Shown here piece by piece: positions 7,546-13,260 of a stretch of DNA of 19,885 nt. The notes below the pieces were generated by a model. The model had not been told where the DNA came from and did not search any database. It was given only the letters and a program-made list of their open reading frames with translations. A program made the position numbers and the translations under genes. The DNA is from SKVL01 sp046542915. Its GTDB lineage: Bacteria; Patescibacteriota; Minisyncoccia; Phycocordibacterales; CSBR16-193. The stretch is from contig JBKHAI010000012.1 of NCBI GenBank assembly GCA_046542915.1, forward strand, positions 1 to 19,885. Reading direction: 5' to 3'. Position 1 is the first letter of the stretch; every line of letters begins with the position of its first letter.

Positions 7546-8734
7546 ACTGTCGGTAATAAAAGAAGTTGAGCTCGAGGCATCCAAGTACCCCGATGCTATT
7601 TCTTTGGCTCAAGGTATTCCCGATTTTGACACTCCGGCTTTTATAAAAAGGAGAGTGGAAAGAGCTTTGAAAAGAGGAGTGGTAGCCAAATACTCTCTTT
7701 CTCCGGGACTGCCGGAGTTAAGGGAGCTGATAGAAGAGTCTCTGGAGCAAGAGAATATGTACTTTGACTGGGAAAAAGAGATACTGGTCACGGCCGGTTC
7801 CATAGAAGGTATAACGGCTACCATAATGGCCATAACCGATCCCGGCGATGAAGTTATTATTCCGGAGCCGACGTATACCAGCTATCGGGAGGTCATCAAT
7901 CTTTCGGGTTGTCAGCCGGTCTTTGTCCCTTTGGATGAGCAAAATGGTTGGAGTTTTGACGTTGAAAGATATAAAGATTCAATAACTGAAAAGACCAAAG
8001 CCATCTTTTATTGCAATCCCAACAATCCCACCGGAACTATATACACCAAGAGGCAACTTTTGGAACTGGCAGATCTGGCTGAAAAATACGATCTTTTTTT
8101 GATATCCGACGAAGTCTATAAGGATTTCATCTATGACCGGAAAGATTTTTTCTCACTGGCCGAGATACCGGAGTTGAGAAAGAGGGTCATTAGAATATTT
8201 TCTTTCTCCAAGGCCTTTGCGATGACCGGTTGGCGGGTTGCTTATCTGCATAGTGATGAAGATAACGTCAAAGAGATCATAAAAGTTCATGACAGTTTAG
8301 TAACCTGTGCGCCGGTCATCTCGCAGTATGCCGCTATGGGGGCCTTGGAGATAGAGGAAGGAAAAGTAGATGATTTCACCAGGGAATATAATAAAAGACG
8401 TAAGCTGATCTGTGAAAGACTAAAAAGACTGGATAATGTCTTTACTTTCGTCAGGCCTGATAGTGCTTACTACATTTTTCCCAAGATAGACCCAAAAATA
8501 TCCGAGGTTATGAAAAGAGATGGTGTTTCATCGCCATTAAATGATAACGGAGTCGTCAATTCAAAGAAATTTAGCTTTTGGTTACTGGATAAAGTTCAGG
8601 TTGCTACGGTGCCGGGATCGGCCTTTGGTCCAAACGGGGAAGGGCATATCAGGATGAGTTTTGGCAGAACCGTTAAGGATATAAACGACTCTTTTGACAG
8701 AATGGAGGATCTTTTTAAAAATGCTCACATATGA
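7520..8734 (+). CDS. PLP-dependent aminotransferase, class I/II
   Basis: Cytoplasmic fold-type I aminotransferase of 404 residues, similar to aspartate/aromatic aminotransferases. Seen in order: N-terminal AISLAQGIPDFDTP; VTAGSIEGITATI; the PLP-ring region EPTYTSYREV; CNPNNPTGT, whose Asn contacts PLP; ISDEVYKDFIY with the PLP-N1 Asp; SFSKAFAMTGWRVAY with Schiff-base Lys231; and a C-terminal RMSFGR whose Arg binds the substrate carboxylate. The family includes Asp, aromatic, Ala and Met/Gln transaminases, and sequence alone does not settle the amino donor. A tyrA-pheA fusion elsewhere in the window needs such an enzyme for its keto acid products, so an aromatic role is possible (inference). 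It overlaps both neighbours: 26 nt upstream and 4 nt downstream. Confidence 0.93.
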   Translation: MFNRTKNVRLSVIKEVELEASKYPDAISLAQGIPDFDTPAFIKRRVERALKRGVVAKYSLSPGLPELRELIEESLEQENMYFDWEKEILVTAGSIEGITATIMAITDPGDEVIIPEPTYTSYREVINLSGCQPVFVPLDEQNGWSFDVERYKDSITEKTKAIFYCNPNNPTGTIYTKRQLLELADLAEKYDLFLISDEVYKDFIYDRKDFFSLAEIPELRKRVIRIFSFSKAFAMTGWRVAYLHSDEDNVKEIIKVHDSLVTCAPVISQYAAMGALEIEEGKVDDFTREYNKRRKLICERLKRLDNVFTFVRPDSAYYIFPKIDPKISEVMKRDGVSSPLNDNGVVNSKKFSFWLLDKVQVATVPGSAFGPNGEGHIRMSFGRTVKDINDSFDRMEDLFKNAHI

Positions 8735-9477
8735 AAAGGGTACTAAAGATATTTTTAAAATATTACCTTAAGGTGGTAACAAAGTTGGCTCTCTTTGTTC
8801 ACCGACCGACCGTAATTGCGGTTGCCGGAAGTACTAATAAGAACTTCACTAAAAGGGAAATAAAGAAACGCTTACAGGACGCCGGTCTCAAGGTGCGAGC
8901 TAATCCTAAGAACTTTAATACCGAGATAGGTCTGCCTTTGGCGATCTTAGATCTGCAAAGCGGATATAATGAATACCAGGATTGGTTACCGGCTCTTTTT
9001 ACCGCCCCCTTAAGGATATTTCAAAGAAATTTCCCTGATCATTTAGTACTTGGCCTGGGAACTTCCGATGAAGGTGATATGAAGTATCTGCTCTCCATAG
9101 TAAAACCGGACATTTCGGTCATAACCGAAATAACCCAGAGATATAAAGAAGGCTTTTCCGATATGGATAATTTGGTTCAAGAATATCGTACTTTGGCGGA
9201 TCGTACCCGCTCCGGTGGCCTTTTGATACTAAATGCTGATAATTACCGCGTTAAGGATATAGGTAAAGGAGTGGGAAATAAAAAAGTTATTTATTTCGGA
9301 TCCAATGGAAACGCCGATATTCGCATAACAAAAGCAGAAAAGAATGAGACCGGTCAAAGACTGGTCTTCCGCTACGGGGAAAAGGAAGAAGTTGAACAGA
9401 TCAATCGGTTTGGCAGGCATCATTTGCACGCTTTCCTTATCGGTTTCATAATTAAAAAAGAACTTGATAAAAAATAG
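8731..9477 (+). CDS. Degenerate MurF-like Mur ligase domain protein
   Basis: A 248-residue protein resembling the ATP-binding central domain of MurF-type ligases but apparently inactive and truncated. Visible: a basic, amphipathic N-terminus (about 1-30), a P-loop-like segment GSTNKNFTK at 33-41, NTEIGLPLAILDL (like the MurF NNEIGVPLTLL region), a strand VLGLG where ligases have V-x-E-x-G, KPDISVITEI, LNADN in place of N-x-D-D, and a terminal GRHHLHAF corresponding to the G-x-H-N motif. The usual C-terminal ligase domain is missing. Only Lys37 remains of GKT/S; the P-loop Gly and Thr are Asn, and the Mg-binding Glu is Gly. A scaffold or regulatory role is inference. ATGA overlap with the aminotransferase. 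Confidence 0.7.
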   Translation: MKRVLKIFLKYYLKVVTKLALFVHRPTVIAVAGSTNKNFTKREIKKRLQDAGLKVRANPKNFNTEIGLPLAILDLQSGYNEYQDWLPALFTAPLRIFQRNFPDHLVLGLGTSDEGDMKYLLSIVKPDISVITEITQRYKEGFSDMDNLVQEYRTLADRTRSGGLLILNADNYRVKDIGKGVGNKKVIYFGSNGNADIRITKAEKNETGQRLVFRYGEKEEVEQINRFGRHHLHAFLIGFIIKKELDKK

Positions 9478-9480
9478 TCT

Positions 9481-9906
9481 ATGGACATAGCTTTAGTAAA
9501 GGTGTCATTCTTAAAAACCCTGAGAGGTTTCCGTAAATTTATGCCGGTGGTCCTGGGCGTTTTTATGCTGGTCAGTTTGCTTTTTACGGCTGTGCCTAAA
9601 AAGTTTTATTTAGGTGTTTTCACTGAGAACAACATTCTGGACTCCTTTTTGGGAGCTCTCTTTGGTAGCGTCGCGGTTGGTAATCCGGTGGTCAGCTATG
9701 TTATCGGGGGAGAGTTGTTGTCTCAAGGGATAACCCTGGTTGCCGTTACCGCTTTTATTCTGTCGTGGATAACTGTCGGGATCTTTCAGTTGCCGGTTGA
9801 GGCAATGACCTTGGGCAAGAGATTTGCATTTTTGAGAAATGCACTCAGTTTTTTAACTGCTCTGGTTATTGCTATTTTGACTGTCATAACTCTATCATTC
9901 TTATGA
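9481..9906 (+). CDS. Half-size permease, first component
   Basis: A 141-residue membrane protein with about four hydrophobic segments (roughly 20-38, 52-75, 82-104 and 117-140). It resembles one half of DUF318/YraQ-type predicted permeases, with a GNPVVSYVIGGEL motif followed by LPVEAMTLGKRFAFLRN. It starts 3 nt after the Mur-like gene and overlaps the next half-permease by ATGA, so the two are probably made together and assemble as a heteromer. The transported substrate is unknown; the nearby metal-cofactor-binding protein suggests a metal or inorganic ion (inference). Confidence 0.65.
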   Translation: MDIALVKVSFLKTLRGFRKFMPVVLGVFMLVSLLFTAVPKKFYLGVFTENNILDSFLGALFGSVAVGNPVVSYVIGGELLSQGITLVAVTAFILSWITVGIFQLPVEAMTLGKRFAFLRNALSFLTALVIAILTVITLSFL

Positions 9907-10409
9907 TCGCGAAAATTAAAAAAAGAATAAGCGGTGGATCCATCTTTCTTTTAACTGTGGTTTTACTCTATCTTATCGTGGGAGTAGCGGATCCCGGTAT
10001 GACACAAGAAGCACTGGTTTATTTTTTGAAGATCTTGAAAGATGTTGCTCCCATATTTGCCACAGTTTTTCTCTTGATGTTTTTGTTCAATCTTTTTTTG
10101 GATGAGAAAAAAATGGCGAAATTCTTGGGAGAAAGTGCCGGAATAAAGGGTTGGTTCATCTCGGTCATCGGAGGAGTTCTTTCTATGGGGCCGATAGAGA
10201 TGTGGTATCCTCTTTTAGGCGATATGCAAAAAGGAGGTATGAAAAACTCTTTTATAGCAACGTTTCTTTATAACAGAGGTATTAAGTTGCCGCTTCTGCC
10301 GATGATGGTACATTACTTTGGTCTGCCTTTCACGGTGGTACTGACATTTTATATGTTGGTTTTTTCTGTTATAAATGGAATATTACTAGATAAAATTTTA
10401 AAATTATGA
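9903..10409 (+). CDS. Half-size permease, second component
   Basis: A 168-residue membrane protein with about five hydrophobic segments. FLGESAGIKGWFISVIGGVL, then GPIEMWYPLLGDMQKGGM and IATFLYNRGIKLPLLPMM, resemble the repeat unit of DUF318/YraQ permeases. The typical P-x-C-S-C cysteines of the full-length family are absent. It overlaps both the preceding half-permease and the following NifX-like gene by ATGA. Together the pair has about the length expected of one full permease. Confidence 0.65.
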   Translation: MIAKIKKRISGGSIFLLTVVLLYLIVGVADPGMTQEALVYFLKILKDVAPIFATVFLLMFLFNLFLDEKKMAKFLGESAGIKGWFISVIGGVLSMGPIEMWYPLLGDMQKGGMKNSFIATFLYNRGIKLPLLPMMVHYFGLPFTVVLTFYMLVFSVINGILLDKILKL

Positions 10410-10729
10410 AAATAGCAGTTGCCTCAGTGCAAAATGATAAAAACTCCGAAGTTAGCGATATTGCCGGTCGCGCTCCTTACTATCTCATCTTCAATGAAGA
10501 ACTGGAGCTTGTGGGGTCTTTTGAAAACCCTTTCGCCGAACAGAGAGGCGGGGCCGGAGTGGCGGTTGCCAAAATGCTTGCTGAAAAAGGGGTGGATATG
10601 GTCATCGCCGGTACTTTTGGAGAAAAAATGAAAGCCACCCTGGAATCGGAAGATATAGAATATCTTGAAAAAAATGGCCCTGTTTTAGATACCCTGGAAG
10701 AGAAAACAAAAGGAGACGAACCTGAATAA
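10406..10729 (+). CDS. NifX/NifB-like dinitrogenase Fe-Mo cofactor-binding domain protein
   Basis: A 107-residue single-domain protein of the family used by NifX, NafY and the NifB C-terminus. Stand-alone members occur in many organisms that do not fix nitrogen and probably bind iron-sulfur or other metal clusters. Seen: the start KIAVASVQNDKNSEVSDIAGRAPYYLIF, the loop RGGAGVAVAKMLAEKGVDMVIAG, and an acidic tail (EEKTKGDEPE). It contains no cysteine. As the last gene of the six-gene operon, coupled by ATGA to the half-permeases, it may serve as their cytoplasmic metal or cluster partner (inference). No other nif gene is present, so nitrogen fixation is not implied. Confidence 0.88.
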   Translation: MKIAVASVQNDKNSEVSDIAGRAPYYLIFNEELELVGSFENPFAEQRGGAGVAVAKMLAEKGVDMVIAGTFGEKMKATLESEDIEYLEKNGPVLDTLEEKTKGDEPE

Positions 10730-10756
10730 CTTCTTTGGTTTGAAAGTTTCGTTTAG

Positions 10757-10765
10757 TGATATAAT
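10757..10765 (+). promoter_or_regulatory. Extended -10 element for the mini-gene/flavodoxin unit
   Basis: TGATATAAT, a near-perfect extended -10, lies 44 nt before the ATG at 10810. The predicted leader is about 38 nt and includes a GGTGG stretch (10802-10807) just before the ATG that could act as a weak ribosome binding site. Confidence 0.5.
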
Positions 10766-10809
10766 TTGTTCGTTATCTGGTCTAAAGGGCTAATTTCCTT
10801 TTGGTGGTA

Positions 10810-10956
10810 ATGTTGTTGCTGTCTGTTGCAGAGTTATTCATCTTGCTTGTCGGGAACTTTTTTATCAATGGCGGGAGAAGGTATCTTAATTTTAATAAGA
10901 ATACCGGAATGTTAACCGTAGAACTTAAAAAAAGAGGTAAAGTCAATTTGGTATGA
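10810..10956 (+). CDS. Mini-protein with one transmembrane segment (48 aa)
   Basis: Short open frame of 48 residues: a hydrophobic helix (residues 2-19, LLLSVAELFILLVGNFFI), then a basic tail rich in Arg, Lys and Asn ending KVNLV. It looks like a small membrane-anchored peptide with the positive end inside. In-frame TTG 10801 or GTG 10804 would give slightly longer forms. Support comes from position: an extended -10 element and a GGTGG site upstream, and a stop that overlaps the next start as ATGA (10953-10956). No family recognised. Confidence 0.5.
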   Translation: MLLLSVAELFILLVGNFFINGGRRYLNFNKNTGMLTVELKKRGKVNLV

Positions 10957-11099
10957 TAAAAGAAACTTTTGATCAAGTAACTGGTGGCTCTTCTTTGCCG
11001 GATCATATCCAAAAGATAGTAGAGCTTACCGGCGTTGAGGTTGAACACGTTAACGATTCCCTCGGAGGAAGAATGTTGGGCCGGATCTTGGGTAGATAA
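10953..11099 (+). CDS. Mini-protein, soluble, unknown (48 aa)
   Basis: A 48-residue frame translating to MIKETFDQVTGG, then a predicted amphipathic helix (LPDHIQKIVELTGVEVEHV) and a Gly/Arg-rich end (GGRMLGRILGR). It begins inside the stop of the preceding mini-gene (ATGA), the same coupling used between real genes elsewhere in this window, and ends 23 nt before the flavodoxin-like gene. Not recognised. The basic Gly-rich tail could bind nucleic acid or a membrane, but this is a guess. Confidence 0.5.
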   Translation: MIKETFDQVTGGSSLPDHIQKIVELTGVEVEHVNDSLGGRMLGRILGR

Positions 11100-11110
11100 A
11101 GAACCTTAAA

Positions 11111-11117
11111 AGAGGGG
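11111..11117 (+). promoter_or_regulatory. Strong Shine-Dalgarno before the flavodoxin gene
   Basis: AGAGGGG lies 5 nt before ATG 11123. It is one of the few clear ribosome binding sites in the window and supports this start. It contrasts with the SD-less first genes of most transcription units. Confidence 0.6.
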
Positions 11118-11122
11118 TTTTT

Positions 11123-11599
11123 ATGAAGTCGCTCATAATATACACATCAATTCATAACGGTAACACCGAAAAGGTGGCGCATACCATCGGATCGGTCTTA
11201 AGCGCTGATGTTTCAAAGTTAGGTAAAGCAACAGCTGAAGACGTCAGAAAAGCTGACCTTGTCGGTTTTGGCTCCGGAATATACTTCTCGACATTTCATA
11301 AAGGACTTATAAAATTCATAGATGAGTTACCGAAAATGGACGGTAAGAAAGTATTTATCTTTTCCACTAGCGGTTTAAGGAAAGGATCGTTCTTGAACAG
11401 AGGTCATCGTCACATAAAGAGAAGGTTGAAAAACAAAGGTTTTCAGGTTATCGGGGAATTTGATTGTCGTGGTTATGACGCCTTTGGGCCATTGAGTTTT
11501 TTAGGTGGCCTGAATAAAGGAAAACCCGATAAGATGGATCTTAAGAATGCTGAAAAGTTCTCACAGAAGATCTTAAAAGAACAAAAAGCCGACTATTAA
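11123..11599 (+). CDS. Flavodoxin-like FMN protein
   Basis: A 158-residue single-domain flavodoxin-fold protein. The FMN phosphate loop is near the N-terminus (YTSIHNGNTEKVA, residues 7-19), followed by the GFGSGIYFSTFHKGL loop and the VFIFSTSG strand. The C-terminal CRGYDAFGPLSFLGG and NKGKPDKMDLKNAEKF segments mark it as the flavodoxin/FldA-like subfamily common in anaerobes rather than a nitroreductase or WrbA. It probably carries single electrons between unknown partners. The start is backed by a strong SD. It is the third gene of the short unit from 10810. The stop codon lies inside a hairpin. Confidence 0.88.
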   Translation: MKSLIIYTSIHNGNTEKVAHTIGSVLSADVSKLGKATAEDVRKADLVGFGSGIYFSTFHKGLIKFIDELPKMDGKKVFIFSTSGLRKGSFLNRGHRHIKRRLKNKGFQVIGEFDCRGYDAFGPLSFLGGLNKGKPDKMDLKNAEKFSQKILKEQKADY

Positions 11600-11611
11600 A
11601 GCCGGCTCTTT
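11583..11611 (+). terminator. Imperfect hairpin over the flavodoxin stop codon
   Basis: AGCCG (11587-11591) pairs with CGGCT (11603-11607), extended by A/T pairs after one mismatch, with an 11-nt loop that holds the TAA stop. A-rich left and T-rich right flanks could serve both strands, which fits the convergent gene ending at 11631. The U-tract is short, so this is a tentative terminator. Confidence 0.4.
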
Positions 11612-11630
11612 GTATTGAAGCTCACCAACG

Positions 11631-11882
11631 CTATTTTGTAACTTTATAAACCTTGTCATTTTCTTTGGCGCGATCATCTATCTTAATGGCGACCTCTTCT
11701 CCTTTTCCGGCTTTAGCGATGTCTTCCCCATCTATCTGCATAGAGTTAACTGTCTGTTCAAACTCTCTATTGCCTCCTTTGACCTTGATAACATCTTCCA
11801 AGGAAAGCTCATCCAACAGCCTTACCACCATTACCTGAGCTTTATTGAAGAAATGGATAACTTCTCCTATTTGTTTTTCCAT
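11631..11882 (-). CDS. Translation elongation factor-like protein (EF-Tu domain 2-like beta barrel)
   Basis: Short beta-barrel protein of 83 residues (from MEKQIGEV) belonging to the 'translation elongation factor-like' family, which occurs widely in archaea, Patescibacteria and some other bacteria. Features: N-terminal IGEVIHFFNKAQVMVVRL, central DVIKVKGGNREFEQTVNSMQI, and C-terminal EEVAIKIDDRAKENDKVYKV, all like domain 2 of translational GTPases but with no G domain. The frame extends upstream to an ATG at 11957, but the extra 25 residues do not match the family, so ATG 11882 is chosen. Function is not established. Divergent from the DUF6485 gene. Confidence 0.85.
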   Translation of the reverse strand: MEKQIGEVIHFFNKAQVMVVRLLDELSLEDVIKVKGGNREFEQTVNSMQIDGEDIAKAGKGEEVAIKIDDRAKENDKVYKVTK

Positions 11883-11964
11883 ATGAGTTTTTGGGATTGG
11901 TTGATAAACCGACCTCCGCTTCTTTAATAAAGATATCAAAATTTCTCTATGAAGCAAAGATGTA

Positions 11965-11973
11965 TGTTAAAAT
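11965..11973 (+). promoter_or_regulatory. Extended -10 element upstream of the DUF6485 gene
   Basis: TGTTAAAAT, 31 nt before ATG 12005. The leader is A/T-rich with no Shine-Dalgarno sequence. Confidence 0.5.
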
Positions 11974-12004
11974 TCAAAAAAATTAAAAGCTAAATTATTT
12001 TTTT

Positions 12005-12199
12005 ATGGAATGTCAAAAACAGGAAAATCTCAAAGAATGTCCTTGTACTTATCCCGGATGTCCCCGAAAAGGGATCTGTTGCGAGTGTATTAAGCACCAT
12101 CGTGAAAGAGGAGAACTACCGGCTTGTTATTTCTCCGAAGAAGCGGAAGCCGGTTTTGATAGATCTATAGAGAAATTCATCTCCGATCAAGACCGTTAG
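12005..12199 (+). CDS. DUF6485 family cysteine-rich small protein
   Basis: A 64-residue protein with eight cysteines: C3, C12, C14, C19, C25, C26, C28 and C41. The order C-x-C-x4-C, then G-I-C-C-E-C-I, then ELPACYF and a terminal FDRSIEKFI is characteristic of DUF6485. It probably binds a metal or an iron-sulfur cluster (inference from the cysteine pattern); no activity is known to me. It stands alone behind its own promoter. Confidence 0.85.
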   Translation: MECQKQENLKECPCTYPGCPRKGICCECIKHHRERGELPACYFSEEAEAGFDRSIEKFISDQDR

Positions 12200-12283
12200 A
12201 GAAAGTGTGATCTTGAATAGTTTTATGGCCTCATATTGATTTGAGAAGATCTGAAGGGCTCTAAGGTGGCTTGTTGTTTAGTA

Positions 12284-12292
12284 TGTTATAAT
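12284..12292 (+). promoter_or_regulatory. Extended -10 element upstream of the PTH2-like gene
   Basis: TGTTATAAT has a perfect TATAAT with the TG extension. The predicted start of transcription is near 12299, so translation must begin after that. This rules out an in-frame TTG at 12292 and selects ATG 12316. No SD is seen in the 17-nt leader. Confidence 0.6.
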
Positions 12293-12315
12293 TGACATAT
12301 ATAATTGCCACCAAT

Positions 12316-13095
12316 ATGAAAGACGAAAGAACAGATTCAAGATCCTCTATATCAGAAGAACGTCAGATGTACCTTGACGGTCATGCCTATTCGCTTATCG
12401 CTTATACCGCTAAGAGCAAGAGTTTTTCATCATTTTTAAAAACATATATTGACGTTTATCTTTCCGATCACAGCTACGGGGAACTCCGGTCGGAAAATCG
12501 GTTCTCTAAGTCATTAATACCCAGAAACGATCAAAATGCCCGAGAAAGAACTTTTTGGTTGCTTAGTGAAATCACCCTTGAGGGCAGAGAGACAAAAGCC
12601 GGATATACCTTGAAAACTTGGAGCAAAATGAACGAAGAGCCCCAAGATCTGGTAATTGGTATTGTTGGATTAGCGATCATTGGCCCCACTTTTGGTATTA
12701 TTAATAAAAAGAAAAAACTGGATTCTTTGCAGATCATTTTTTCTGAAAAAGATCTGGAGAAATGTTCGGTTTCCGACTATATTGGTCTGGCACATTCCGC
12801 TTCTTTAGAGCTTGTATCGGAGTCTTTGGCTTTGGTTGACGGTAATTTTCATCGCTTAGAACCGGATCTTCAGTACTGGTTTGTATCGGATCGCTCATTA
12901 CGGTTGGGTGTGATCAAAGAAAAAGATCTTTTAGACGTGAGTAGGAACCTAAACGAGCAAGGGATCCCACACTGTTATTCTAAAGACGCAAACGGAAGAA
13001 GTGCTATATCGATATCACCGGCTGTTAGGTTCAATATCTATGAAGACCTAGATGCCGAGGATCTGGGTCAGACCAATACTGTTAAACAGAACTGA
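12316..13095 (+). CDS. Unknown protein with degenerate peptidyl-tRNA hydrolase 2-like C-terminal domain
   Basis: A 259-residue protein not recognised as a whole. Residues 1-110 are polar with mixed charge and no visible motif. A hydrophobic, Gly-rich stretch at 111-130 could be a buried strand-turn or a membrane-touching segment. Residues 136-245 line up by eye with archaeal/eukaryotic-type peptidyl-tRNA hydrolase (PTH2): QIIFSEKDL like the family first strand, then GLAHSASLEL like A-Q-V-A-H-A (His160), a strand at 195-200, then LLDVSRNLNEQGIPHCY like the L-x-x-L-x-x-x-A-x-x-x-G-L-P segment, and KDANGRSAISISP like D-A-G-R-T-x-I-x-P (Asp224). The N-terminal catalytic Lys pattern is not clear, so activity is uncertain. 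Monocistronic. Confidence 0.5.
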   Translation: MKDERTDSRSSISEERQMYLDGHAYSLIAYTAKSKSFSSFLKTYIDVYLSDHSYGELRSENRFSKSLIPRNDQNARERTFWLLSEITLEGRETKAGYTLKTWSKMNEEPQDLVIGIVGLAIIGPTFGIINKKKKLDSLQIIFSEKDLEKCSVSDYIGLAHSASLELVSESLALVDGNFHRLEPDLQYWFVSDRSLRLGVIKEKDLLDVSRNLNEQGIPHCYSKDANGRSAISISPAVRFNIYEDLDAEDLGQTNTVKQN

Positions 13096-13112
13096 ATAAA
13101 AATATTTTTATT
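13095..13112. repeat. 18-bp A/T palindrome after the PTH2-like gene
   Basis: AATAAAAAT followed directly by ATTTTTATT, a perfect 18-bp palindrome overlapping the TGA/TAA end of the gene. It could be a bidirectional T-run or a DNA-bending site; it is too A/T-rich to be a strong RNA hairpin. Confidence 0.5.
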
Positions 13113-13139
13113 ACAATACGTGGAAAAAATGATTGTAAT
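13110..13139. repeat. Spaced inverted repeat ATTACAAT / ATTGTAAT
   Basis: Perfect 8-bp arms at 13110-13117 and 13132-13139 with a 14-bp spacer. The 22-bp centre-to-centre distance is close to two helical turns, which suits binding by a dimeric regulator. It lies about 80 bp upstream of the ilvE -10 element, outside the expected transcript. Confidence 0.4.
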
Positions 13140-13219
13140 TTAAACACTGACCCTCAGGGCGTTTTCTCGAGGTATTTTTTACTAGTCGGAAGATCTTTTT
13201 TCTTTAATGCCATCTTTAG

Positions 13220-13228
13220 TGTTAAAAT
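13220..13228 (+). promoter_or_regulatory. Extended -10 element for the ilvE operon
   Basis: TGTTAAAAT, 32 nt before ATG 13261. The predicted leader is about 25 nt, too short for a T-box or a leader-peptide attenuator, so control by initiation at the upstream inverted repeats is more likely than attenuation. Confidence 0.5.
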
Positions 13229-13260
13229 AAGATCGTTTATTGCAATAATTGACCAGTACT

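Noticed and set aside
10406..10729. Nitrogen-fixation locus
   Set aside because: A lone NifX/NifB-C-like domain is common in non-diazotrophs. No nifH, nifD, nifK, nifE, nifN or radical-SAM NifB is present.
10782..11048. Minus-strand open frame of 88 codons across the mini-gene region
   Set aside because: Opposite-strand shadow: no promoter or ribosome site fits it, and the plus-strand pair has an extended -10, ATGA coupling and a gene-like downstream neighbour.
11883..11957. N-terminal extension of the EF-like protein to ATG 11957
   Set aside because: The extra 25 residues do not fit the family, which starts at about M-E-K-x-I-G. A GGAGGT inside the extension has no start codon at the right spacing.
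12292..12315. TTG start for the PTH2-like gene
   Set aside because: It lies at the end of the TATAAT hexamer, before the predicted transcription start; ATG 12316 fits.
13096..13260. T-box, riboswitch or attenuator upstream of ilvE
   Set aside because: The inverted repeats lie upstream of the -10 element at 13220-13228, so the transcript leader is only about 25 nt. No T-box sequence was found.
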